A DNA stretch of 38,419 bases from Streptomyces sp. AA1529 (GCF_000280905.1 NZ_ALAP01000051.1:1-38419), one strand, 5' to 3'. Shown: positions 16,256-23,762, counted from the first letter of the stretch. Notes: generated by a model from the letters alone, not told the origin. Made by a program: numbers and translations.

Positions 16256-16783
16256 TCAGCCGGGGTCGCCGCCCGGCACCGGAGCACCGGAGGGCATCCC
16301 GGCGGCCACGTACGCGTCGTAGCGCTCCCGCCAGTCGGTGGCCGTGCCGTCGTGCGGCCCGGACGGGGTGCCGCCGGAGAGCAGCTTCACCAGCTCGTCC
16401 AGGCACACATCCCAGCCCGCCGCGTTCCGGGCGGCCGCCGACCGCGACTCCAGCACGTCCGTGAGGGCGAGCACGCACCCCTCGCCGCGCCGGGTGAGCC
16501 GGAAGAGGAGCTCGTCGTCGCCCCAGGTGTAGGAGAGCCGGTGGGGCGCGTCGAACTCCAGCACCGTGCCGGAGTGGTCCTCGGCGTACGGGTCGCCCGC
16601 GAAGTCGACCCGGCCGCCCACCGTCGGCTCCAGGTGCACGGTCGGCGACGGGAACCAGGCCGCCATCCGGCCCGGCTCCGTCAACGCCTGCCACACCTCC
16701 TGCACGCCCGCGGGGACCGCACGCTCCAGCTGCACGGCCGGTTCCCCGTCCCGCTCCACGAAGATCCCCAGTTCCACGCTCAT
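16256..16783 (-). CDS. SRPBCC (AHSA1/START-like) domain protein
   Basis: A 175-aa single-domain protein of the SRPBCC/AHSA1-like family. Features are the first strand and helix VQLERAVPAGVQEVWQALTEPGRMAAWF, then GGRVDFAGDPYAEDHSGTVLEFDAPHRLSYTW and a C-terminal helix GWDVCLDELVKLLSG, which together form a hydrophobic ligand cavity. Members bind or transform small hydrophobic ligands or act as Hsp90 co-chaperone-like proteins, and the role here is unknown. The start at 16783 is where the domain begins; upstream in-frame sequence is not coding-like. The gene is convergent with the MFS transporter gene, with a 42-bp gap. Confidence 0.85.
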   Translation of the reverse strand: MSVELGIFVERDGEPAVQLERAVPAGVQEVWQALTEPGRMAAWFPSPTVHLEPTVGGRVDFAGDPYAEDHSGTVLEFDAPHRLSYTWGDDELLFRLTRRGEGCVLALTDVLESRSAAARNAAGWDVCLDELVKLLSGGTPSGPHDGTATDWRERYDAYVAAGMPSGAPVPGGDPG

Positions 16784-16934
16784 CCCACGCTCACGCCCTT
16801 CGCCTGGCCCGCTGCCGCGGTGGCCGTCCCGCCGAGTCTCCCGCCGGCCCCGCGCGGCCGCCGCCGGGGCGCGCCCGTCCGGGGGACCGGGCTGCTGAAC
16901 GCGGCCGCCCTGACCTCGCGGGCGGGGCCGCGCC

Positions 16935-17513
16935 GTGGAAGACGGCACCCATCCCGGCGTGAACGGTCGATGCAGCCCGGGCTGCTGCCGCCCGCCCAGG
17001 ACGGCTCCGCGGGGGCTGCCGCCGCGGAGCCGTCGGATTCCGCCTCCGCGGTGGCGGACCGGGCGCTGGTCTCGGGCCACGTCCGTCACTTGGGATCCCG
17101 GTGCGCCCGGGGTGCTGCGCCTGCCGTCCGGTCGGCTGGTCCGCGGTCGCGGGCTGCGCCATGCCCTGCCGTCCGGCGTGGAGCCGGAGTTCGGCCTCTA
17201 TCTGCTGGGGCGGTCTCCGGAGCCGGTGGGCTGGGAGTCCAGATGGCTGCGGTGGCCCGACTTCCGGCTGCCGAGCGACCGGGTCGAGGCCCGGTCCGCG
17301 CTGCGTCAGGCGTGGGAGCGGACGGCGGCCGAGCGGGTGGAGGTCGCCTGCGGCGGCGGGGTGGGCCGTACCGGCACTGCTCTCGCCTGCCTGGCCGTGC
17401 TCGACGGGGTGCCGGCCGACCGGGCCGTCGGCTACGTCAGGGAGCACTACGCGCGCCGCGCGGTCGAGACCCCGTGGCAGCGCCGGTATGTGCGGCGGTG
17501 CCGGCGGCCGTAG
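16935..17513 (+). CDS. Small protein-tyrosine-phosphatase-like protein (start uncertain)
   Basis: The conserved part is about 140 residues, from WDPGAPGVLRLPSGRLVRGRG through LPDFRLPSD-like segments to the P-loop CGGGVGRT, a CX5R(S/T) phosphatase signature, followed by ALACLAVLDG and VETPWQRRYVRR at the C-terminus. Cys and Arg of the signature are intact, so phosphoester hydrolysis by a Cys-phosphate intermediate is plausible. The start is a problem: conserved sequence begins near 17090, the nearest in-frame start upstream of it is a GTG at 16959 (another at 16935), and that extension is Cys/Arg-rich and not coding-like. The next internal GTG is at 17112. The other frame (ATG at 16970) has coding-like composition until about 17085, so a frameshift is possible. 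Confidence 0.7.
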   Translation: MEDGTHPGVNGRCSPGCCRPPRTAPRGLPPRSRRIPPPRWRTGRWSRATSVTWDPGAPGVLRLPSGRLVRGRGLRHALPSGVEPEFGLYLLGRSPEPVGWESRWLRWPDFRLPSDRVEARSALRQAWERTAAERVEVACGGGVGRTGTALACLAVLDGVPADRAVGYVREHYARRAVETPWQRRYVRRCRRP

Positions 17514-17559
17514 CGGGTCTCACCCGGCGTCGCCGCCGGAGGAGTTGCCGCCCGACCCG

Positions 17560-18357
17560 CTACCGGACCCGCCGCGAGACGCCGGTCCGCCGCCGGTCGC
17601 GCGCCGGGCGGCGGCGACCCGGGCCGCGAGCCCGGGGGTGGTGGGCGCCGGGCCAGTAGAGCTGCCCGCAGGCGGTGCAGCGGGTGAACGTGTCGTAGGT
17701 GCGCCGGGTGCCGGGCGGGAGCTGCCCGGCGATTTCTTCCTTGGGGACGGGCGCGAGCATTCCGTTGCACGCCGGGCAGCGGGTCCAGGGGGCCAGTGGC
17801 GGGGCGAAGCGGTCCAGTACGTCGGTGAGTTGCTCGTCGGGGCGGCTTCCGCGCACATAGGCGCCCAGCCACAGCGCCCGCCGGAGCAGCAGGCCGCGGT
17901 CCTGGGTCAGCAGGATGCGATGCTCGCCCGCGGCCTGCTCCACCAGCTCCGGGTCGGCCGCGTCGTTGCGGTAGGCGGTGTCCACGCCCAGCAGCCGCAG
18001 GCGCCGGGCCAGCGCCCCCAGGTGCACGTCGAGCACGAAGCGCGGCGGCGAGGGCGCCGAGGGCGGCAGCGGCTGCGGCCGGGGCACGGGGGACAGTTCG
18101 ATCCGGGCGCCGTCCGGCGGACGGTGGACGGCGGGTACCGGCTCGCCGTCGGCCCGTAGGGCGGACACCTCCGTCAGCGGTACGCCGAGCGACTGCACCA
18201 CGTGGCCGAGCGAGGCGGCACCGTCATAGGGGCACGGCACTCCGTCCGGGGCGGGGGCCTCCCCGCGCAGCCGCGCGGGGAGGAAGTGGCGCAGCTCCTC
18301 GGGGACCAGCACGTGGAGCCGGGCCGCGGCGGCCGGCGGGTGCGGCGGGGTGGTCAC
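17560..18357 (-). CDS. Mut7-C RNase-like protein with N-terminal ubiquitin-like domain
   Basis: A 265-aa protein with three parts. Residues about 10-95 form a ubiquitin-like region (LHVLVPEELRHFLPA ... GARIELSPV). Residues about 105-185 form the PIN-like Mut7-C nuclease (FVLDVHLGALARRLRLLGVDT, ILLTQDRGLLLRRAL), with the acidic residues Asp in FVLDVHLG and TQDRGL as likely metal ligands. The C-terminal part has a zinc ribbon of two CXXC pairs (RCPACNG and RCTACGQ) followed by a basic tail. Family members are predicted RNases. A GTG start at 18357 is used. The gene may be co-transcribed with the acylphosphatase gene 83 bp upstream. The RNA substrate is unknown. Confidence 0.9.
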   Translation of the reverse strand: MTTPPHPPAAAARLHVLVPEELRHFLPARLRGEAPAPDGVPCPYDGAASLGHVVQSLGVPLTEVSALRADGEPVPAVHRPPDGARIELSPVPRPQPLPPSAPSPPRFVLDVHLGALARRLRLLGVDTAYRNDAADPELVEQAAGEHRILLTQDRGLLLRRALWLGAYVRGSRPDEQLTDVLDRFAPPLAPWTRCPACNGMLAPVPKEEIAGQLPPGTRRTYDTFTRCTACGQLYWPGAHHPRARGPGRRRPARDRRRTGVSRRVR

Positions 18358-18440
18358 CGGCCGCCGTCCCGGGGCGGGGCGGTCACGGGGCCTGGGCCGG
18401 TGTCAGGGTGACCATCGGTTCTCGTCCGGCGTCGGAGCAG

Positions 18441-18743
18441 TCACCGGTCCTCCTCCGCTGCGGGGGCGGTGGTGCGCACCTGGAAGGTGGTGTGCCCCTG
18501 CGGTTCCTGCTCGGTGACCCGCACGTCGTCGACGAACGCGGCCGGCGGCCCTTCGCGGGCCCACTCCACCAGGGTGTCGACGTCCTCCGGCGCACCCTCG
18601 AACACGGCTTCGACGCTGCCGTCGGGAAGGTTGCGCACCCATCCGCGCACTCCCTGCGTGGCGGCCGTCCGGCGGCAGGTGTCCCGGAAGAAGACGCCCT
18701 GCACCTGTCCCGTCACGACGACCCGCCGGGATCGCACAGCCAT
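18441..18743 (-). CDS. Acylphosphatase
   Basis: A 100-aa protein of the single-domain acylphosphatase family, which hydrolyses carboxyl-phosphate bonds in small metabolites. The first signature VTGQVQGVFFRDTCRRTA contains the catalytic Arg (in FFRDTC) and the phosphate-binding loop, and the second, GVRGWVRNLPDGSVEAVFEG, contains the catalytic Asn (VRNLPDG). The length is typical. The ATG at 18743 has GGGAGTGA upstream. The gene is divergent from the small membrane-protein gene at 18986. Confidence 0.95.
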   Translation of the reverse strand: MAVRSRRVVVTGQVQGVFFRDTCRRTAATQGVRGWVRNLPDGSVEAVFEGAPEDVDTLVEWAREGPPAAFVDDVRVTEQEPQGHTTFQVRTTAPAAEEDR

Positions 18744-18985
18744 CGGTTCACTCCCGCCTTCGGTCGGTGCTCCGGCTCTCGGTGGTGCTCCGGTCATGGT
18801 CGCGCGAACCCCGCCCCCGGGCATTCCGGTCCCCGAGCCTCTCGCGGGCGCAGCGCGCCGGGCCGAGCCCGGGCTGCCCGCGCGGCGGGATCTGCAGGCG
18901 CTCGGCGCCCGTTGCCGTCTTCCGGAGGGGCCCGGCGAGGGAAACAATGAGGCACAGACTGCTCCGTGGCCGGAGGGAAGCGCTC

Positions 18986-19258
18986 ATGGAAGTCCTGCTG
19001 ATCATCGTGTGCGTCATCATGGTCGTCGCGCTCTTCTCGGACGGGGACAGCGAGGAGCATCCCGGGTGGCGGGACATCCCGAAGCCGCGGGACGACGGCT
19101 GGAAGGACCGGCCGCCGGAGATCGACAGGAAGTCCTGGAAGCAGATGCAGCGGCGGAGCGAGCAGATCCGGCGGGAGGTCCGCAAGCAGCCCCCGGACTT
19201 CGGCGGCGGTGCCGGCGGGGACTTCGGCCGCGGCAGCGGGGACTTCGGCGGCGACTGA
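18986..19258 (+). CDS. Small single-pass membrane protein with Gly-rich tail
   Basis: A 90-aa protein. The ATG at 18986 is chosen because GGAGGGAA lies seven bases upstream; an in-frame ATG at 18947 would add 13 residues. Residues 1-16 are strongly hydrophobic (EVLLIIVCVIMVVALF) and look like a membrane anchor or uncleaved signal. The middle is charged and Trp/Lys/Arg-rich (DIPKPRDDGWKDRPPEIDRKSWKQMQ fits an amphipathic helix), and the tail is a Gly/Asp/Phe repeat (GGDFGRGSGDFGGD). I do not recognise a family. The composition and clear ribosome site support it as real. Confidence 0.7.
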   Translation: MEVLLIIVCVIMVVALFSDGDSEEHPGWRDIPKPRDDGWKDRPPEIDRKSWKQMQRRSEQIRREVRKQPPDFGGGAGGDFGRGSGDFGGD

Positions 19259-19355
19259 GTTCGCTCGACGCTGACCGCCAGGTCCGGGGTGGTGGAGCCG
19301 GCCGTGCCGGAGCGCTTGCCCCGTGGGGGAGGGCGGAACGGCCCGCGCGAGGGGG

Positions 19356-19841
19356 TCAGCCGCTGTGCTGCCGGGCCCGGCGGGCGGGTGCGGGTGCGGG
19401 GGTGCTCAGGTGGCCGGTGGCCAGGTGCTCCAGGAGCCGCAGGAACGTCTCCCGGTCGCCGTCCGGCAGCGCGTCGAGTGCCTGTCCGTGCACCGAGTCC
19501 ACGATCCGCTGGCTGCGTTCCGCCGTCCGGGCGCCCTTCTCGGTGACGGCGATGATCCGTGCCCGGCGGTCGGTGCCGGAGGGGCGGCGTTCGGCGAGTC
19601 CGGCTTTCTCCAGGGCGTCGACGGTGACCACCATCGTGGTCTTGTCCATGTCGCCGATCCCGGCGAGCTCGCTCTGGGTGCGCTCGCCCTCCAGCGCGTG
19701 CACCAGCACGCAGTGCATGCGCGCCGTCAGGCCGATCTCCGCGAGCGCCGCCGCCATCCGGGTGCGCAGCACATGGCTGGTGTGGTCCAGCAGGTAGGAG
19801 AGGTCCGGCTGGGTACGGGTCGGTGGCGTCATGGCGGTCAT
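19356..19841 (-). CDS. MarR-family transcriptional regulator
   Basis: A 161-aa winged-helix regulator. The helix-turn-helix is seen in RTQSELAGIGDMDKTTMVVTVDALEKAGLAER, and the wing in RRPSGTDRRARIIAVTEKG, both standard for MarR. The C-terminal Pro/Ala/Arg tail is variable. It is divergent from the DHA2 transporter gene with a 110-bp intergenic region holding tandem repeats, the usual arrangement for a repressor of a drug efflux gene whose ligand is often the pump substrate. A second in-frame ATG lies 9 bases downstream of the start used. Confidence 0.92.
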   Translation of the reverse strand: MTAMTPPTRTQPDLSYLLDHTSHVLRTRMAAALAEIGLTARMHCVLVHALEGERTQSELAGIGDMDKTTMVVTVDALEKAGLAERRPSGTDRRARIIAVTEKGARTAERSQRIVDSVHGQALDALPDGDRETFLRLLEHLATGHLSTPAPAPARRARQHSG

Positions 19842-19869
19842 GAGGCCAGCCTACCGGGAGGGTCGTCCC

Positions 19870-19900
19870 CAACAATATCGTCTGCAACAAAACTATCTGC
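19870..19900. promoter_or_regulatory. Tandem 15-bp repeats, likely MarR operator
   Basis: Two 16-base units, CAACAATATCGTCTGC (19870-19885) and CAACAAAACTATCTGC (19885-19900), share 12 of 16 positions and repeat every 15 bp. The block is markedly A/T-rich for this genome and lies between the marR and transporter start codons. TATTGT (minus strand, 19872-19877) fits a -10 for marR and TACGGT (19901-19906) a -10 for the transporter gene, so a protein bound here would cover both promoters. Confidence 0.55.
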
Positions 19901-19951
19901 TACGGTCTTGCCTCGTTCCGCTCCCTCCGCCGTGCGAACCGAGAGGCCGCC

Positions 19952-21433
19952 ATGTCCGCATCCGCATCCCCATCCGCAGCCAGAGGCCCCCGCGGCCTCG
20001 CACTCGGCGTCATCGCCGCCGGGACCTTGATGATCATCCTGGACGGCTCCATCGTCACCGTGGCCCTCCCGGCCATCCAGCGGGACCTCGACTTCGCCGC
20101 CTCGCAGCTGAGTTGGGTCGTCAACGCCTACCTCGTCGCCTTCGGCAGCCTGCTGCTGCTCGCCGGCCGGCTCGGCGACCTGCTCGGCCGCAAGCGGATG
20201 TTCCTCGCCGGGACCGGTGTCTTCACCGCCGCCTCGCTGCTGGCCGGGCTCGCCACCACCCCCGGCGTCCTGCTCGCCGCCCGCTTCCTGCAAGGCGTCG
20301 GCAGCGCCATGGCGACCGCGGTGGGGCTCGGCATCCTCGTCACCCTCTACCCCGGCAGCAAGGAACGAGCGGGCGCCATAGCCGTCTTCAGCTTCACCGG
20401 GGCCGCCGGAGCCTCCATCGGCCAGGTGCTCGGCGGTGTCCTGACCGATCTGCTCACCTGGCACTGGATCTTCTTCATCAACCTGCCCATCGGCGCCCTC
20501 GTGTTCGCGCTCGCCCTCCCCTCCCTCCCGGCGGACGCCGGGATCGGACTGCGGGCCGGAGCCGACGGCTGGGGCGCGCTCCTGATCACCTCGGGCCTGA
20601 TGGCGGGCATCTACGGAGTCGTCAACGCCACCGGCCACGGCTGGGGTTCACCGCACACCCTGGTGCCCGCACTCGCGGGTGCCGCCCTCCTCGCGGGCTT
20701 CGCGCTGCGCCAGGTCCGGGCCCGCACCCCGCTGATGCCGCCGCGAGTCCTTCGCTCGCGCAGCGTGGCCGTGGCGAACCTCGTGCAGATGCTGATGGTC
20801 GCGGCCCTCTTCTCCTTCCAGATCCTCCTCGCCCTCTACCTGCAGAACGTCCTCGACTACAGCGCCGCGCGCACCGGCATCGCCATGCTGCCCGCCGCCG
20901 TGATCATCGGAGCGGTCTCGCTCGGCGCCTCCGCGCGGCTGACCGCGCGGTACGGGGAGCGCGCCGTGCTGCTGACCGGGATCGCGCTCCTGGTCGGCGT
21001 GCTGGGGCTGCTCGTCCGGCTGCCGGTGCACGCGCACTACGCCACCGACCTGCTGCCCGTGATGCTGCTCGCGGCAGGCTTCGGCCTGGCCCTGCCCGCC
21101 CTCACCTCGCTGGGCATGAGCGGCGCCGACGAGAGCGACGCCGGACTGGCCTCCGGGCTGTTCAACACCACCCAGCAGATCGGCATGGCGCTCGGCGTCG
21201 CCACCCTCTCCACCCTGGCGGCCGCCCGCACCGACACCCTGGGCGCCGCGGGCAGCTCCCGCGCGGCCGCACTGACCGGGGGCTATCACGCGGCCTTCGC
21301 CACCGGGACCGGGCTGCTCGTCCTGGCGTTCGTCCTCGCGTTCGCGGCGCTCCGCAGGCCCGTGTCCGCAGACGGCACCCCCGCGACACCGGCCCAGGAC
21401 CCGGCAGCCCCCGCGGAGCAACCCGCGAACTGA
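19952..21433 (+). CDS. DHA2-family MFS multidrug efflux transporter (EmrB/QacA type)
   Basis: A 493-aa proton-driven exporter with 14 predicted membrane segments, as in the DHA2 family. Motif D1 is LDGSIVTVALPAIQRDL in TM1, motif A GRLGDLLGRKRMFLAG in the TM2-TM3 loop, and motif C falls in GAAGASIGQVLGG of TM5, in which the usual Pro is absent. The C-terminal 30 residues are a Pro/Ala/Asp tail in the cytosol. The divergent MarR gene and the operator-like repeats suggest inducible expression. A 57-aa ORF follows 40 bases downstream in the same direction. The substrates are unknown. Confidence 0.92.
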   Translation: MSASASPSAARGPRGLALGVIAAGTLMIILDGSIVTVALPAIQRDLDFAASQLSWVVNAYLVAFGSLLLLAGRLGDLLGRKRMFLAGTGVFTAASLLAGLATTPGVLLAARFLQGVGSAMATAVGLGILVTLYPGSKERAGAIAVFSFTGAAGASIGQVLGGVLTDLLTWHWIFFINLPIGALVFALALPSLPADAGIGLRAGADGWGALLITSGLMAGIYGVVNATGHGWGSPHTLVPALAGAALLAGFALRQVRARTPLMPPRVLRSRSVAVANLVQMLMVAALFSFQILLALYLQNVLDYSAARTGIAMLPAAVIIGAVSLGASARLTARYGERAVLLTGIALLVGVLGLLVRLPVHAHYATDLLPVMLLAAGFGLALPALTSLGMSGADESDAGLASGLFNTTQQIGMALGVATLSTLAAARTDTLGAAGSSRAAALTGGYHAAFATGTGLLVLAFVLAFAALRRPVSADGTPATPAQDPAAPAEQPAN

Positions 21434-21473
21434 CCCCCGCCCCTCACGTCCCTCCGGCAGGCAAGGAACCGTC

Positions 21474-21647
21474 ATGCCCGGCCCCGTCCCTCGCCCGCTC
21501 ACCGAAGCCCCGCTCGGCCGGCTCCTCGCCGGGCAGCGGTCCGGCACGCCGGCCGACGCCCACAGCAGCGGACCTGCGCACCCGGCCACGGTGCTGTACC
21601 GCTGGGACACGGCGGCATGCGTCCTGCTGGATCTCCACCACCCGTGA
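21474..21647 (+). CDS. 57-aa ORF downstream of the DHA2 transporter
   Basis: A short ORF with AAGGAA six bases before its ATG, starting 40 bases after the transporter stop and ending exactly where a perfect hairpin begins (21648). The product is Pro/Ala-rich with the C-terminal stretch VLYRWDTAACVLLDLHHP. I recognise no family. Position, ribosome site and the hairpin immediately after its stop argue that it is the last gene of the transporter operon. The length means that chance cannot be excluded. Confidence 0.45.
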   Translation: MPGPVPRPLTEAPLGRLLAGQRSGTPADAHSSGPAHPATVLYRWDTAACVLLDLHHP

Positions 21648-21674
21648 TCGCCCCATGTGCCCCCAACGGGGCGA
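21648..21674 (+). terminator. Hairpin terminator after the DHA2 transporter operon
   Basis: TCGCCCC at 21648-21654 pairs perfectly with GGGGCGA at 21668-21674, with a 13-base loop. It begins at the first base after the stop codon of the 57-aa ORF and precedes the next gene by about 75 bases. Confidence 0.55.
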
Positions 21675-21748
21675 GGCGACCGGGATCGCGCGGGGGCTGC
21701 TGCCGGTCCGAGCGATGAGTTCCGGCGACGGATCCGGTCTGCCCCTGT

Positions 21749-22363
21749 ATGACCCGCATCATCGCCGACATCTCGGTCTCCCTGGACGGCTTCGTCACCG
21801 GCCCGGACCCCGCTCCCGACAACGGGCTGGGCACCGGGGGAGAGGCCTTGCACACCTGGGCGTTCTCCGACGACCCCGACGACCGCCGCCTCCTGCGCGA
21901 GGCGACCGCCCGCTCGGGTGCCGTCGTCCTCGGCCGCCGGCTCTTCGACGTGGTCGACGGGCCCGGCGGCTGGGACGACCGGACCGGCTACGGCGCCGGC
22001 GAGGTCGGCAAGCCCGCGTTCTTCGTCGTCACGAGCACCCCGCCGGAGTCGGTGCGGCTCACCGACCTCGACTGGACGTTCGTCACCACCGGCCTGCCGG
22101 ACGCCGTCACCGCCGCGCGTGCACACGCCGAGGAGGCGTCCTCCAGGAGCGGCACGGACCTGGACGCCGTCCTGATGGGCGGCGGCACACTGCTCGGCTC
22201 GGCGCTCGACGCCGGGCTGGTCGACGTGCTGCAACTGCACCTCGCACCCGTCGTGCTGGGCTCCGGGACGCCGCTGTTCACCGGCGGGACGCCGCGCACG
22301 CTGGTGCAGCGCGCCGTGACCGCGACCTCGACCGCGACGCATCTGACCTACGACGTCCGCTGA
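21749..22363 (+). CDS. RibD C-terminal / dihydrofolate-reductase-fold protein
   Basis: A 204-aa protein of the RibD_C family. The N-terminus MTRIIADISVSLDGFVTGPD is the family start; GAVVLGRRLFD, FFVVTSTPP, the nucleotide-binding VLMGGGTLLGSAL, and the C-terminal strand LQLHLAPVVLGSGTPLF are all present. It likely binds NADPH and reduces a small substrate, possibly a flavin- or pterin-like compound. No ribosome site is clear before the ATG at 21749. The gene is followed by an 18-bp tandem duplication that spans the stop codon and by a hairpin at 22395-22413. Confidence 0.9.
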   Translation: MTRIIADISVSLDGFVTGPDPAPDNGLGTGGEALHTWAFSDDPDDRRLLREATARSGAVVLGRRLFDVVDGPGGWDDRTGYGAGEVGKPAFFVVTSTPPESVRLTDLDWTFVTTGLPDAVTAARAHAEEASSRSGTDLDAVLMGGGTLLGSALDAGLVDVLQLHLAPVVLGSGTPLFTGGTPRTLVQRAVTATSTATHLTYDVR

Positions 22364-22387
22364 CCTGTGGACGTCCGCTGACCAACG
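22352..22387. repeat. 18-bp tandem duplication across a stop codon
   Basis: GACGTCCGCTGACC occurs at 22352-22365 and again at 22370-22383, an 18-bp period. The first copy contains the last codons and the TGA stop of the RibD-fold gene; the second lies just after it. It looks like a simple slippage duplication. Confidence 0.6.
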
Positions 22388-22394
22388 AGATCCT

Positions 22395-22413
22395 CCGAGG
22401 CCCGGGGCCTCGG
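22395..22413 (+). terminator. Hairpin terminator after the RibD-fold gene
   Basis: CCGAGGCC at 22395-22402 and GGCCTCGG at 22406-22413 form a perfect 8-bp stem with a 3-base loop, 32 bases after the stop codon of the RibD-fold gene. The rest of the stretch to 22614 holds no gene I can support. Confidence 0.6.
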
Positions 22414-22614
22414 GTCCCGGACCGGTTCGGGGTGCTCCCGCGTGCGTGTCCGCGCTTCCTCGGGCCGGTTTCTTCTCGACAGCGCGCCCGGCGCGTCGCT
22501 TCCGCCGCTCCCTGAGTCGTCCTCGTCCGGATTCGCGGCCTCCGGAACAGCACAGCGAGCGCGGGGGCTCCGGCCGCCGGAGGCGGCGAGGTTGCTCCTT
22601 GTGGCGGACCGGGG

Positions 22615-22640
22615 GCCGGGGCCCGCGGAGGGGCCCCGGC
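22615..22640 (-). terminator. 10-bp perfect stem at the end of a minus-strand ORF
   Basis: GCCGGGGCCC at 22615-22624 pairs exactly with GGGCCCCGGC at 22631-22640, with loop GCGGAG. Read on the minus strand it begins one base after the stop codon of the hypothetical ORF at 22642-22896, so it looks like its terminator. Confidence 0.5.
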
Positions 22641-22641
22641 G

Positions 22642-22896
22642 TCACATCGACCTGGTGCAGATCCGATCACCGTCACGGGCGAGCTGCCGACCGGGTCGGG
22701 ACGACGGCCGGCGCGCCGGACACCAGAGCTTCTCCTGGGGCGGTGACCTGAACTTGCCGGTGCCCCGCATCCGCAGCTCGCCGGACCGTTCGAGCCCGTC
22801 CGGGACGGCCCTGACGTTCACCGGCGGCCTGCCCGGAGGGAGTTCGCCCTCTCCCGGGACCGGCTGACTTTTGATGTCCGCGCACCTGTGGGGCAT
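22642..22896 (-). CDS. Hypothetical 84-aa protein, possibly a gene remnant
   Basis: An ORF whose product reads like protein from about residue 7 on (SQPVPGEGELPPGRPPVNV, RMRGTGKFRSPPQEKLWCP) and ends ARDGDRICTRSM directly before a strong hairpin. I do not recognise it. No good ribosome site precedes the ATG at 22896, and an in-frame GTG at 23004 would extend it with poorer composition. The opposite strand is also open with the same third-position columns, so base composition cannot decide the strand. If real, it is divergent from the DUF3159 gene and shares its operator region. Confidence 0.35.
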   Translation of the reverse strand: MPHRCADIKSQPVPGEGELPPGRPPVNVRAVPDGLERSGELRMRGTGKFRSPPQEKLWCPARRPSSRPGRQLARDGDRICTRSM

Positions 22897-22999
22897 GAGA
22901 GATCGCCGACTTCGGTAAACGTGCAGTTCGAGACGCCCACGAGGACGGACACCCCGCACCGGGCGACGACAGAGCGCTCTGCCACGGGTAGTCAAGTTC

Positions 23000-23031
23000 G
23001 TCACTTAGTGACATGATGGCATCAAGTGACG
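23000..23031. promoter_or_regulatory. TetR operator upstream of the DUF3159 gene
   Basis: GTCACTTAGTGAC at 23000-23012 is a perfect palindrome (6-bp arms, central T). A further half-site AGTGACG follows at 23025-23031, 18 bp from the first AGTGACA. The same core occurs upstream of the GPP34 gene, and related half-sites lie upstream of the tetR gene between them. It lies about 70 bp before the DUF3159 start. Binding by the local TetR protein is inferred. Confidence 0.7.
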
Positions 23032-23075
23032 CCGAGGCTTTCCCTTGTCCCACGCATCCGGAGGAGATGAGCACC

Positions 23076-23762
23076 GTGCACACCGCGATCACCGAGGAGT
23101 CGGCAACCGACATGCAGGCGAAGCCCGCGACCGATCATCGCCAGAAGAAGTCCGCTCTCGAGCAGGCCGGTGGCGTCAAGGGCATGGTCTACTCCGCCTT
23201 GCCCGCCCTGACCTTCGTCCTCGCCAACAGTGCCCGCGGACTGAAGTTCGCGATCATCGCGTCCGTCGCCCTCGCCCTGGCCCTCACGGTGGAACGCCTG
23301 GTCCGCAAGGAGCCGCTCGCACCGGCCTTCGGCGGCCTGTTCGGCGTCGCGATCGCTGCGGGCATCGCCTGGTGGACCGGATCCGCCAGGGACTACTTCG
23401 TCATCGGTATCTGGGCCAGCCTGGCGGGCGCCATAGTCTTCATCGCCTCCGTGTTCGTGCGCAGGCCGCTGGCCGGCCTGATCTGGAACTCCGCCACCGG
23501 CAAGGGCGACGCCTGGCGCGCGGACAAGTACTCGCGGCTCTACTACGACATCGCCACTCTGGTGCTGGCCGCCATCTTCGCCGCCCGCTTCGCCGTCCAG
23601 CAGTACCTGTACCAGGCCGACGAGGTCGGCTCGCTGGGCGTCGCCAAGATCCTCATGGGCTATCCCCTCCTGGCGGTCGGCCTCCTGGTGGTCGCCTGGG
23701 CCGTCCGCGCCTCCAACAAGCACCTGAAGGCGATCGGCCTGCTGCCCGCCGAGCGCGGCTGA
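23076..23762 (+). CDS. DUF3159 membrane protein
   Basis: A 228-aa membrane protein. The GTG at 23076 is chosen because GGAGGAG sits nine bases upstream; the in-frame ATG at 23067 directly abuts that site. After a charged N-terminus (residues 1-35) there are about five to six hydrophobic segments, beginning with GMVYSALPALTFVLANSA, then FAIIASVALALALTVERLV and AFGGLFGVAIAAGIAWWTG. Conserved features of DUF3159 include RRPLAGLIWNSATGKG and the basic C-terminal KHLKAIGLLP. The molecular role is unknown. An operator-like palindrome lies upstream, and the gene is convergent with the tetR gene. Confidence 0.85.
   Translation: MHTAITEESATDMQAKPATDHRQKKSALEQAGGVKGMVYSALPALTFVLANSARGLKFAIIASVALALALTVERLVRKEPLAPAFGGLFGVAIAAGIAWWTGSARDYFVIGIWASLAGAIVFIASVFVRRPLAGLIWNSATGKGDAWRADKYSRLYYDIATLVLAAIFAARFAVQQYLYQADEVGSLGVAKILMGYPLLAVGLLVVAWAVRASNKHLKAIGLLPAERG

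Noticed and set aside
11776..16464. A 1562-codon plus-strand open frame
   Set aside because: It runs antisense to the GNAT and ATPase genes and through the MFS gene in the wrong frame. The translation is Arg/Pro/Gly/His-rich with no domain, typical of shadow frames in GC-rich DNA.
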